64,000 nt of DNA from Amycolatopsis methanolica 239. GTDB taxonomy: Bacteria; Actinomycetota; Actinomycetes; Mycobacteriales; Pseudonocardiaceae. Made by a program: the position numbers and the translations under genes. Of this stretch, positions 37,771-48,631 are shown in pieces; position 1 is the first letter of the stretch, and each line of letters opens with the position of its first letter. Location: the NCBI RefSeq assembly GCF_000739085.1, contig NZ_CP009110.1, positions 4,154,001-4,218,000 on the forward strand, in the 5' to 3' direction. Under the pieces are notes generated by a model, which saw only the letters and a list, made by a program, of their open reading frames with translations, ran no database searches and was not told where the DNA came from.

Positions 37771-37794
37771 GGTGGCGGGTCTCACCACGCCACC
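37771..37794. terminator. hairpin in gene-free stretch after dNTPase gene
   Basis: GGTGGCG (37771-37777) pairs with CGCCACC (37788-37794) about 110 nt past the dNTPase stop on its strand. It is the only notable structure in the 263 bp between 37643 and 37905; otherwise nothing was recognised there. Confidence 0.3.
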
Positions 37795-37905
37795 CCACGT
37801 CGCTGGGTGGTCATCCCGTCGCCTGACACGCGTTCGCGCGGTGGGGAGGTCTGGTTCGCGGTCGGTCTTCTCGTTGCCGGCTTGCGTTGGTTGGTGGTGT
37901 GCTGC

Positions 37906-39468
37906 TCAGAGCACGAAGCTGTCCGACCACGGTTGGCCGGATCGGCCGGACAGCGCGTCCAGCAGGCTGACCGCCTGCTTGTCCGTCAGCGACGACACGA
38001 AGTCGATCACCGCCCTCCCCCTCGCCAGTCCCCGCACGGCGTCCGCGCCCGCGACCGGCTCGCCCGTCGCTCCGACCAGCAGTTCGGGCGCGCTATGGGC
38101 CAGGTCCTCGAACTCCGACTGCGCCAGCTCCACCAGGTCGTGCAGGCGCCTGGGCAACCGCGACACCTCGTCCCGGTCGACGAGCCATGCGTCGAGCGCG
38201 TCGACGAGCGTCGTGAGCAGTGACGCCTGTCCGCGCTGGTGGAGGGCCAGTTCCGGGCGCAGCAGCACGAACCGGCGGTGCACGAACTTCAGCACCTGCA
38301 CCTCGTGCCACTGCGCGGTCCGCAGCGAGACGTGCCCGGCCCGGGTGGACGGCGACGGCAGCACGATCACGCCGTCCACCAGCCGGTGCGTCCACCGCGC
38401 GGAGAACGCCGCCGTGGCCTGCTCCGCCTCGATCGACCCGTCGAACGGCTCCGCCAGCAGGCCGTCGACCAGCTCGGCGCGTATCCGCGACACCGCATGG
38501 GCGAAAGCGTCGTCGTCGACGATCCACGCGTCCTTGGCGTGCATGCGGCGCCGCAGCTGCTCCAGTGACCGGCCGGGGCGGCGGATCTGCGCGGCCAGCG
38601 TCGCGTTGTCCAGGCCGGCCAACTCCACGGCGTGATCGAGCCACTCCCCCAGCTCGGCGGCCACCGGCGCGTGCTGCAGCACACCGATGCGGTGGAAGTC
38701 CTGGATGTCGTGGATGGCGTAGGCGAGGTCGTCGGCGGTGTCCATCACGGACGCCTCGACGGTCTGCTGCCACGGCTCGATCCGCCCGGCGAACGGCCCG
38801 CGCGCGGCCACCACGTCGTCCAGCTCGGTGCAGTACGCGGAGAACTTGCTCGAACCGGTGCCCGGCGCCTCGTCCGGCTCGGCCGCGCCCCGCGGCGGGA
38901 TGCGCATCGCGGCCGGGTGCGGGTCGGGCCAGTGCAGCCGCGCCCACGGGTACTTCAGCACCGCCGCCCGCACGGCCGCGGTGAGGTCCAGCCCGACCGC
39001 CGCAGGCCCGCGCACATCGGTCGTGGTGATGATCCGGAACGTCTGCGCGTTGCCCTCGAACCCGTCCGGCAGCGAGAACCGGTGCCGGGCGATGCGGTCC
39101 AGCACCTGCTCCCCCAGGTGCCCGAACGGCGGGTGCCCGAGGTCGTGGGCGAGCGCGGCGGCCTCGGCGACGTCCGGGTCGAGCCCGCCGAGCTTGCCGA
39201 TCAGCTCGGCGGAGTCCACCGAGGACAGCAGCCGCTGCGAGATGGCGCGGGCGACCTGGGCGACCTTGAGGCTGTGTGTGAGCCGGTTGTGCAGCAGCCC
39301 GGACCCGGCCGCGCTGACCACCTGGGTCACGCCGCCGAGCCGGGCGAAGAACGGCGACACCACGATGCGGTCCCGGTCGGCCCGGAAGGGGTTGTCGGCC
39401 AGATCGGACCACGCCGGTTCGCTGGCGTTCTCCCGGCGTAGCGTCCGCGGATCGCGTTCCATGCGCAT
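37906..39468 (-). CDS. dgt: dNTP triphosphohydrolase (Dgt-like HD protein)
   Basis: A 520-residue HD-domain phosphohydrolase that cleaves dNTPs to deoxynucleosides and triphosphate. Metal-site motifs are RLTHSLKVAQVA (first His), AHDLGHPPFGHLGE (HD pair) and MDTADDLAYAIHD (distal Asp). N-terminal RTLRRENASEPAWSDLADNPFRADRDRIVVSPFFARLGGVTQV is typical for the family. GTG 39471, ATG 39468 and ATG 39462 are all possible starts; 39468 is used. It balances dNTP pools together with NrdAB. Confidence 0.88.
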   Translation of the reverse strand: MRMERDPRTLRRENASEPAWSDLADNPFRADRDRIVVSPFFARLGGVTQVVSAAGSGLLHNRLTHSLKVAQVARAISQRLLSSVDSAELIGKLGGLDPDVAEAAALAHDLGHPPFGHLGEQVLDRIARHRFSLPDGFEGNAQTFRIITTTDVRGPAAVGLDLTAAVRAAVLKYPWARLHWPDPHPAAMRIPPRGAAEPDEAPGTGSSKFSAYCTELDDVVAARGPFAGRIEPWQQTVEASVMDTADDLAYAIHDIQDFHRIGVLQHAPVAAELGEWLDHAVELAGLDNATLAAQIRRPGRSLEQLRRRMHAKDAWIVDDDAFAHAVSRIRAELVDGLLAEPFDGSIEAEQATAAFSARWTHRLVDGVIVLPSPSTRAGHVSLRTAQWHEVQVLKFVHRRFVLLRPELALHQRGQASLLTTLVDALDAWLVDRDEVSRLPRRLHDLVELAQSEFEDLAHSAPELLVGATGEPVAGADAVRGLARGRAVIDFVSSLTDKQAVSLLDALSGRSGQPWSDSFVL

Positions 39469-39521
39469 CACCGTATCTGTCCCGCCCGCACCGCCGCGGG
39501 AGTACGCTGCCCGCCCCGCAG

Positions 39522-41282
39522 GTGAACATCAGTCGACATCTCTTTCAAAACGGCCACCCCACCAGCGAAGATCGGTCCGTGCGCCCAGTCCGGTTCGCCT
39601 TCCAGCCGCTCTACAGCCTGAACACCGGCGGTATGGTCGCGCTCGAAGCGCTGGCCCGCCCCGCCGAGGGGTCCGTGCACGAACTGCTCGACACCGCGCG
39701 CCGCGAGCGGCGGCTCGTCGAGACCGACATCGCGCTGGCGTGCGACGCCGTGCGCGCCGAAGCCGACCAGCAGACGCTGCTGCCGCTGCACCTGAACATC
39801 ACGGCCGCCACCGCGGCCGCGCCCGCGGTGGATCCCCTGCTCGACACGCTCGCCCGCGTCGGCAAGCGGCCGCGCGAGGTGGTGCTGGAGGTCGGGCCGC
39901 CATTCTGCTCGGTGTGGCCCGAACAGCTGCTCGCCGGCCTGCACCGGCTCGGCGAGCTGGGTTTCCGGCTGGCGCTGGACGGCCTCGGCCGCGGCGACCT
40001 GCCGTTCGCGATGCTCGCGGCCGCGCCGGTGGACGTCCTCAAACTCGACCGCAGCGTGCTGCGCGGACTGCCCGGCGACGCGGGCTCGGTCGCGGTCGTC
40101 GAATCCCTGCTGCACTTCACGGCCCGCACCAGCGCGCGACTGGTGGCGACCGGCGTCGAGACCGAAGCGCAGCTGGGAGCGGTGCGCCGCCTGGGGGTGC
40201 GCATCGCGCAGGGCAACCTGTTCGCCCCCGCCCGGGCCGGGGTGAACCTGGGGCACCTGCTGACCCCGGCGATCCCCGATCCGGAGGAGCGCCTCACGCC
40301 GGGGCCGCTCACCACGCCGCGCGTGCGGGACTTCCTGCGCCCGGCGAGCACCCTGCCGCACGACGCGACCTGCGACGACGTGCGCACCGCGCTGGCCGCC
40401 GGCGACGCGCCCAGCGGCATCGTCGGGATCGACGACGACGGTCGGCCGCGGTGGTCGATCGACCGCACCCGGTTCCTGGTGTCGGTCACCGGCCCGTACG
40501 GGCACGCCCTGCACGCGAAGCGCGGCGCGGAGCGGCTCGCGGACACGCCGCACACGATCCACGCCGACGCCGGCGCGCTGGAGCTGCTCGAGCTGGTGAC
40601 CGACGCGGACTGGGGCCGCACCGGCGACGACGTGGTGGTAGTCGACGACGCGGGCCGCTGCCTCGGCGTGGTGCTGGTGACCGAGGTGGTGCGCGGGGTG
40701 GCCGAGGCGAAGGTCGAGGAGGCGGCGGCGCTCAACCCGCTGACGCGGCTGCCGGGCAGCGACACGGTGGCGCGGGACGTGGACCGGCGGATCGGCAGCC
40801 GGGAGGCGTTCGTCGCGGCGTGGCTGGACGTCGACTCGTTCAAGGCGGTCAACGACAACGCCGGTTTCGCCGCCGGGGACGACCTGATCCGCGCGATCGG
40901 GCGCACCCTGACGGACCTGGCGTCGCGCCTGCCGAGGATGGTGGTGAGCCACGTCGGCGGCGACGACTTCCTGATCGCCTGCGACGTGGATGAGATCGGC
41001 ACGATCGCGGGCGCGCTGCTGGACACGCCGTGGACCGCGGAGGGCATGCCGGTGACCGTGTCGCTGGCGACGCTGGTCTGCGCGACGGCGACGATCGAGT
41101 CCTACCGCGAGGCGTCGCGGCTACTGGCGCCGCTGAAGAAGCAGGCCAAGTCGGTGCCGGGGTCGAGCTGGGTGCTGGGACGCCCGGGCTCCGAGCGGGT
41201 CGAGGTGCTGCGCGGCCGTTCGCGGCACGCGCTGCCGGAGCAACGCCCCGCCGGTCCGGTGGGATTGAGCCGCGCCGGGTAG
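39522..41282 (+). CDS. EAL-middle domain-GGDEF protein (c-di-GMP-related)
   Basis: A 586-residue protein with the EAL domain first and GGDEF last. EAL signature EALARP is at 42-47, but later catalytic positions are altered (DGLGRG in place of DDFGTG, ATGVET in place of AEGVET), so hydrolysis is doubtful. The middle (about 270-410) has paired CBS-like segments (SGIVGIDDDGRPRW; DDVVVVDDAGRCLGVVLVTE). The C-terminal GGDEF carries NPLTRLPGSD, WLDVDSFKAVND and GGDDF in place of GGDEF. It has no membrane segment. GTG 39522 is used; GTG 39579 is an alternative. Confidence 0.85.
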   Translation: MNISRHLFQNGHPTSEDRSVRPVRFAFQPLYSLNTGGMVALEALARPAEGSVHELLDTARRERRLVETDIALACDAVRAEADQQTLLPLHLNITAATAAAPAVDPLLDTLARVGKRPREVVLEVGPPFCSVWPEQLLAGLHRLGELGFRLALDGLGRGDLPFAMLAAAPVDVLKLDRSVLRGLPGDAGSVAVVESLLHFTARTSARLVATGVETEAQLGAVRRLGVRIAQGNLFAPARAGVNLGHLLTPAIPDPEERLTPGPLTTPRVRDFLRPASTLPHDATCDDVRTALAAGDAPSGIVGIDDDGRPRWSIDRTRFLVSVTGPYGHALHAKRGAERLADTPHTIHADAGALELLELVTDADWGRTGDDVVVVDDAGRCLGVVLVTEVVRGVAEAKVEEAAALNPLTRLPGSDTVARDVDRRIGSREAFVAAWLDVDSFKAVNDNAGFAAGDDLIRAIGRTLTDLASRLPRMVVSHVGGDDFLIACDVDEIGTIAGALLDTPWTAEGMPVTVSLATLVCATATIESYREASRLLAPLKKQAKSVPGSSWVLGRPGSERVEVLRGRSRHALPEQRPAGPVGLSRAG

Positions 41283-41320
41283 GTGTGCAACCGGCTGGCC
41301 GCGTGGTCCGTCTGGGAAGC

Positions 41321-41794
41321 ATGCGGATGTTGCCGGTGTTGGCGCTGGGGCTGGCTGGGCTGACGGCGTGCGGGGCGTCGGAGGGGTCAGCGGGCGGTGA
41401 GCGGGCTTGCACGATGATCGGTGCGATGCCGGGGATCAGCCTCGACGTGGCGCCCCGGCCGGACGTAGCGGGTGCGGAGGTGACCGCCTGCTGGGGAGCT
41501 GACTGTCGCACCTGGCGGCCCGACCTGCACCGCGCCACCGCCGCCGAACCGCAGGGCTGCACCGGCACCGCCCCGGACGACACGTGCTCGGCGCGGCTGG
41601 TGGAGACCGGCGGCTGGCACACCTTCGTCGACGTGGCCGACCTGCGCGAAGGGCCGGTCGAGATCACGGTGGTGCTGACCGACGCGTCCGGTGCCGAGCT
41701 GGACCGCGCGACACAGACCGCCGCCGCCCAGCTGGTGTACCCGAACGGCCCGGACTGCGGAGGCGGCGTACCGCAGGCAACGGTGCCGGTCTAG
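41321..41794 (+). CDS. putative lipoprotein
   Basis: A 157-residue secreted protein with a short signal peptide (MRMLPVLALGLAGLTACG) ending in the lipobox LTAC, so Cys17 would be lipidated and the protein anchored to the outer face of the membrane. The mature part has four more Cys, likely two disulfides (ACWGADC; GCTGTAPDDTC), and a beta-rich pattern ending in QLVYPNGPDCGGGVP. I recognise no catalytic family. It follows the EAL-GGDEF gene by 38 bp and ends at a strong hairpin. Confidence 0.75.
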   Translation: MRMLPVLALGLAGLTACGASEGSAGGERACTMIGAMPGISLDVAPRPDVAGAEVTACWGADCRTWRPDLHRATAAEPQGCTGTAPDDTCSARLVETGGWHTFVDVADLREGPVEITVVLTDASGAELDRATQTAAAQLVYPNGPDCGGGVPQATVPV

Positions 41795-41815
41795 CGGGTG
41801 CGACAGCCCCACAAC

Positions 41816-41880
41816 GCGGAACACCGCCGCGCGGCTCGAAATCCCCGGAGGGCGTCCCGAGTGCGGCGGCGGTGTTCCGC
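41816..41880. terminator. bidirectional terminator hairpin
   Basis: GCGGAACACCGCCGC (41816-41830) and GCGGCGGTGTTCCGC (41866-41880) are perfect 15-bp arms around a 35-nt loop. It sits between the convergent lipoprotein gene (ends 41794) and sufT (ends 41897). Confidence 0.65.
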
Positions 41881-41896
41881 GGGTGAAAATCTAGCT

Positions 41897-42289
41897 CTAG
41901 ACAGTGAAACCCAGCGCCCGGAGCTGCTCCCGGCCGTCGTCGGTGATCTTTTCCGGACCCCACGGCGGCATCCAGACCCAGTTGATCCGGAAGTCCTTCA
42001 CCACGCCGGCCTGGCCGACCAGCACCGAGGCCGTCTGATCCTCGATCACGTCGGTCAGCGGGCAAGCCGCCGACGTCAGCGTCATGTCGATCGTGGCGGT
42101 GTTGTCCTGCTCCACGCGGATGTCGTAGACCAGCCCGAGGTCGACCACGTTGATACCGAGCTCGGGGTCGACGACGTCCCGCATGGCCTCCTCGATGTCC
42201 TCGATCTTGGCCACGTCCGCGGCAGGCGGCTGCGCCTGCTCGGGCAGGTCCTCCGCGGTGCGGCCCTCGCGCGTCTGCTCCTCGGTCAC
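41897..42289 (-). CDS. sufT: SufT-like DUF59 iron-sulfur assembly protein
   Basis: A 130-residue MIP18/DUF59 protein that helps mature Fe-S proteins. The core is DIEEAMRDVVDPELGINVVDLGLVYDIRV, then MTLTSAACPLTDVIEDQ with the conserved reactive Cys, and NWVWMPPWGPEKITDDGREQLRALGF. An acidic ~30-residue N-terminal extension precedes it. GTG 42289 overlaps the sufU stop (GTGA). It closes the suf operon, at the position of Rv1466 in M. tuberculosis. Confidence 0.92.
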   Translation of the reverse strand: MTEEQTREGRTAEDLPEQAQPPAADVAKIEDIEEAMRDVVDPELGINVVDLGLVYDIRVEQDNTATIDMTLTSAACPLTDVIEDQTASVLVGQAGVVKDFRINWVWMPPWGPEKITDDGREQLRALGFTV

Positions 42290-42729
42290 TTCTCGGCTCC
42301 GTTCGTGCGGGTCAGCGCATCCTTGAACGCCATCCAGCCCAGCAGGGCGCACTTCACCCGCGCCGGGTACTTCGACACCCCGGCGAAGGCGACCGCGTCC
42401 TCCAGCACATCCTCGTCCGGCTCGATCTGGCCGCGGCTCTGCATCATCTCCACGAAGGTGTCCATCGTGGACAACGCCTCCGACACGGTGTGACCGGTCA
42501 CCAGATCGGTCAGCACCGACGCGGACGCCTGGCTGATCGAGCAGCCCTGCCCCTCGTAGGAGACGTCGGCGACCTTGTCGCCCTCCACCTTCAGCCGCAG
42601 GGTGATCTCGTCGCCGCAGGTGGGGTTCACCTGGAACGACTCCGCGTCGAAGGGCTCCCGCAGGCCGTGGCCGTGCGGGTTCTTGTAGTGGTCCAGGATG
42701 ATCTCCTGGTACATGCTCTCCAGGTTCAC
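42286..42729 (-). CDS. sufU: SufU iron-sulfur assembly protein
   Basis: A 147-residue SufU. The zinc/sulfur-transfer ligands are all present: Cys38 and Asp40 (TCGDE), Cys63 (GQGCSIS) and Cys127 (RVKCALLGW). SufU accepts persulfide from SufS and passes it to the SufBCD scaffold. GTG 42729 immediately abuts the sufS stop. Confidence 0.95.
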   Translation of the reverse strand: MNLESMYQEIILDHYKNPHGHGLREPFDAESFQVNPTCGDEITLRLKVEGDKVADVSYEGQGCSISQASASVLTDLVTGHTVSEALSTMDTFVEMMQSRGQIEPDEDVLEDAVAFAGVSKYPARVKCALLGWMAFKDALTRTNGAEK

Positions 42730-44064
<1,335 letters not shown>

Positions 44065-44835
44065 TCAGACCGCCGCGGCTTCCTTCTTGCCGGTGTACCT
44101 GACGTAGCCGTTCTCCTCCAGCTCGTCCGCCAGCTCCTTGCCGCCGGACTCGACGACCTTGCCGTCGGCGAAGACGTGCACGAAGTCGGGCGTGATGTGG
44201 CGCAGGATCCGCGTGTAGTGCGTGATCAGCATGACGCCGACCTCGTTGTTGGCCTTGTACTCGTTGACGCCCTCGGAGACGATCCGCAGCGCGTCGACGT
44301 CCAGGCCGGAGTCGGTCTCGTCCAGGATCGCGATCTTCGGCTTGAGCAGCGCCAGCTGCAGGATCTCGTGGCGCTTCTTCTCACCGCCGGAGAAGCCCTC
44401 GTTGACGCTGCGCTCGGCGAACTCGGGCGAGATCTCCAGCTTGGCCATTTCGTCCTTGACTTCCTTGACCCAGTGGCGCAGCTTCGGCGCCTCGCCGCGC
44501 ACGGCGGTGGCCGCGGTGCGGAGGAAGTTCGACATCGACACGCCCGGCACCTCGACCGGGTACTGCATCGCCAGGAACAGCCCGGCGCGCGCCCGCTCGT
44601 CGACCGACATGTCGAGCACGTTCTCGCCGTCCAGCAGCACCTCGCCGGAGGTCACCTCGTACTTGGGGTGGCCGGCGATGGCGTAGGACAGGGTCGACTT
44701 GCCCGAGCCGTTCGGGCCCATGATCGCGTGCGTCTCACCCGAGCGGATCGTCAGGTTGACGCCCTTCAGGATCTCCTTGGCGCCCTCGTCGGTGTTGACG
44801 CTCGCGTGCAGGTCCTTGATTTCCAGTGTGGCCAT
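44065..44835 (-). CDS. sufC: Fe-S assembly ATPase SufC
   Basis: A 256-residue ABC-type ATPase that drives cluster assembly on SufB-SufD. It has Walker [10 protein letters not shown], the SufC-specific [18 protein letters not shown] signature, Walker [12 protein letters not shown] and H-loop [12 protein letters not shown] 44835 begins with the usual [12 protein letters not shown]. It lies 41 bp after sufD. Confidence 0.96.
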   Translation of the reverse strand: MATLEIKDLHASVNTDEGAKEILKGVNLTIRSGETHAIMGPNGSGKSTLSYAIAGHPKYEVTSGEVLLDGENVLDMSVDERARAGLFLAMQYPVEVPGVSMSNFLRTAATAVRGEAPKLRHWVKEVKDEMAKLEISPEFAERSVNEGFSGGEKKRHEILQLALLKPKIAILDETDSGLDVDALRIVSEGVNEYKANNEVGVMLITHYTRILRHITPDFVHVFADGKVVESGGKELADELEENGYVRYTGKKEAAAV

Positions 44836-44876
44836 GGCCCTTTTTCGTCTCTGTCTCTCGTGGTGGAAGGAGTGGC

Positions 44877-46043
44877 TCAGCTGCCGACGGCTTCGAGTTC
44901 GGCCTCGATCGCCTCGGCCAGGCGCTCGCGAACCGCGGGAACGTCGATCTTCATCAGGATCTCGTGGAAGAACCCGCGGACGACCAGACGCCGCGCCTGC
45001 TCCTCCTCGATCCCGCGCGACTGCAGGTAGAACAACTGCTCGTCGTCGAACCTTCCCGTGGCGCTCGCGTGCCCGGCGCCGGCGATCTCACCGGTCTCGA
45101 TCTCCAGGTTCGGCACCGAGTCGGCGCGCGCGCCCGTGGTGAGCACGAGGTTGCGGTTGAGCTCGTAGGTCTCGGTGCCCTCGGCCGCGGCCCGGATCAG
45201 CACGTCGCCGATCCACACCGCGTGCGCGTCGTCGCCCTGCAGCGCGCCCTTGTACATCACGTTCGACTTGCAGTTCGGGACCGCGTGGTCGACGAAGAGG
45301 CGGTGCTCCTGGTGCTGCCCGGCGTCGGCGAAGTACAGGCCCAGCATCTCCACGTCGCCGCCGCGGTCGGCGAACGTCGCGGTCGGCGAGACGCGCACCA
45401 GGTCGCCGCCCAGGGTGACCACGATGTGCTTGACCGTGGCGTCCTTGCCGAGCCGGAGGTGCTGCTCGGAGACGTGCACCGCGTCGTCGGCCCAGTCCTG
45501 GACGCTGACCACGGTGAGCTTGGCTCCCTCGCCGACGACGAACTCGACGTTGTCGGCGTAGGTGCCCGAGCCGAGGTGGTCGAGCACGACCACGCCCTCG
45601 GCGTAGGCCTCGGCGCGCACCTGCACGTGGCCGTAGGCGGTGTTGCCCTCGCCGGGGCCGGTCAGCCGCAGCACGGTCGGCTTCGACGCCTTGGTCTCCT
45701 TGGGCAGGGTCACCAGGGTCGCCGCGGCGAACGAGCTGTACGCCTGCGCGGCGATCCGGTCGCTCGGGACGCCGGCCTGGCCGAGGCGCTCGTCCTCGCG
45801 GCCGACGGTCTCGACGCGCACCTCGGGGGCGGCGTCGACGTCGACCTTGACCTCGCCGGAGGCCGTGGCGGTGCCGTCGTGCAGCCCGCGCAGCCGCTTC
45901 ATCGGGGTGAAACGCCAGTTCTCCTCGCGGCCGCCGGGGACCTCGAAGGCCTGGACGTCGTACCCGGTGAAGCGCTCCGCGCGGGACGCCGCCGGAACGA
46001 CGGCCTCCGCGGCAGCGGCGGTGTTCTCAGCAGACACCGTCAT
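44877..46043 (-). CDS. sufD: Fe-S assembly protein SufD
   Basis: A 388-residue SufD, the beta-helical scaffold partner of SufB and SufC. The C-terminal core includes DEGTYELNR-like [54 protein letters not shown], carrying the conserved GHASATG/His segment. The N-terminal ~80 residues are divergent, as usual. ATG 46043 starts immediately after the sufB stop. Confidence 0.94.
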   Translation of the reverse strand: MTVSAENTAAAAEAVVPAASRAERFTGYDVQAFEVPGGREENWRFTPMKRLRGLHDGTATASGEVKVDVDAAPEVRVETVGREDERLGQAGVPSDRIAAQAYSSFAAATLVTLPKETKASKPTVLRLTGPGEGNTAYGHVQVRAEAYAEGVVVLDHLGSGTYADNVEFVVGEGAKLTVVSVQDWADDAVHVSEQHLRLGKDATVKHIVVTLGGDLVRVSPTATFADRGGDVEMLGLYFADAGQHQEHRLFVDHAVPNCKSNVMYKGALQGDDAHAVWIGDVLIRAAAEGTETYELNRNLVLTTGARADSVPNLEIETGEIAGAGHASATGRFDDEQLFYLQSRGIEEEQARRLVVRGFFHEILMKIDVPAVRERLAEAIEAELEAVGS

Positions 46044-46044
46044 G

Positions 46045-47489
<1,445 letters not shown>

Positions 47490-47493
<4 letters not shown>

Positions 47494-48257
47494 TCGCGTT
47501 CCCCTCCGTCCGGAGCTTTCGCTTGCAGACCCGGCGGATTTTCCGCAGGGACGTGTGTCGTGCACGCGGCGTCACCGCGTGCGATGGTCGCCAGCCGCTG
47601 GACGTGGGTGCCCAGCAGCTTGGCGAACGCCTCGGTCTCCGCCTCGCACAGCTGCGGGAACTCAGCGGCGACGTGGGCGACCGGGCAGTGGTGCTGGCAC
47701 AGTTGCGCGCCGGCACCGGTGGCCGATGCGCCCACCTGGCGGGTGGACGCAGCGTAGCCTTCCCTGGTCAGGGCGGCGGCCAGGGCCTCCGCCCGGTGCG
47801 CGGGGCCGTCGACCGCGTTGACCGCGGCCCGGTGCGGCTCGACCAGCGCGGCCACCCGGCGCTCCGCGAACGCCCGCACCGCGTCCTCGCCCGCGTGCTC
47901 GGCGAGGAACCGGATGGCGGCGACCGCGAGGTCGTCGTAGGCGTGCCCGAACCGCGCCCGTCCCGTCTCGGTGAGCAGGAAGAGCTTGGCCGGGCGGCCC
48001 CGGCCACGCGGTCCGCGCCGTGGCGCGTCCCGCGTCTCGGCCTCCCCGTCGGCGACCAGGGCGTCCAGGTGGCGGCGCACGGCGGTCGGGCTGATGCCCA
48101 GCCGCTCGGCGACGACACCCGCCGTCATGGGGCCGTCCTCCAGCAGGAGGCGGGCGACCTCGTGGCGAGTCCGCCCTTCCGGGGTGGCCTGTGCGGGCAC
48201 CACGGCAGCGGGGCGGCTCGCGCCGTCCTGGTGCTGGGTGGGCCCGCTGTTTTTCAC
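47490..48257 (-). CDS. sufR: SufR-type Fe-S-sensing transcriptional regulator
   Basis: A 255-residue winged-helix regulator heading the suf operon. The HTH is [28 protein letters not shown] and the wing is [17 protein letters not shown]. The C-terminal [19 protein letters not shown] (C-x3-C-x12-C) would hold an Fe-S cluster that gates repression. GTG 48257 is used, but it lies inside the SufR-type operator (48254-48268), so a start at GTG 48203 or 48200 is equally plausible and would leave a short leader. Family knowledge: holo-SufR represses suf, and cluster loss or NO derepresses it. Confidence 0.92.
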
Positions 48258-48268
48258 AACATAAGTGT
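48254..48268 (-). promoter_or_regulatory. SufR operator, ACACT-N5-TGTGA
   Basis: On the minus strand the sequence is ACACT-TATGT-TGTGA, an exact fit to the motif described upstream of M. tuberculosis sufR. It sits at the upstream edge of the sufR reading frame, in a locally AT-rich patch, as expected for an autorepressed promoter. Confidence 0.7.
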
Positions 48269-48417
48269 GTCGTATTTCGGGCGGGGAGGCAAAGAGTGGC
48301 CATCTCACGGTGAGCGGGGTCACTGCCGGGGCCCCGTCCGCGCTGGTCGGCGGCCCGGTCGGGGCCCACCCGCCTCACTCGGGTGAGTGAGCGCGGCGTG
48401 TCGCCCAGCCACCCGAA

Positions 48418-48529
48418 CGCAGAACTCGCGCGCGAACGCAGAACTTGGCCTCGCCAACGTGGGACTCGCGCCCGCCGCGAGTCTGCACTCGAGGCCGCGA
48501 GTCCCACACTCAGGGGCGCGAGTTCTGCG
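48418..48529. repeat. nested palindromic intergenic repeat
   Basis: Outer arms CGCAGAACTCGCGC (48418-48431) and GCGCGAGTTCTGCG (48516-48529) enclose inner arms GTGGGACTCGCG (48459-48470) and CGCGAGTCCCAC (48496-48507). Shorter CGCAGAAC and GCGAGTCTGC copies lie between. It occupies most of the 374-bp gap between sufR and mptB; the rest shows only a small CTCAC-TCGG-GTGAG hairpin near 48374. Confidence 0.65.
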
Positions 48530-48631
48530 GCCGGAGCGGCGGGGGCTGCTTCGCCGCACGTCAGGTGCGGTGGAGCAGGCCCGTGAACTGCCCTTCACCA
48601 CAGCCCTTCGCGGCGTCGATACCCTCTGTGT

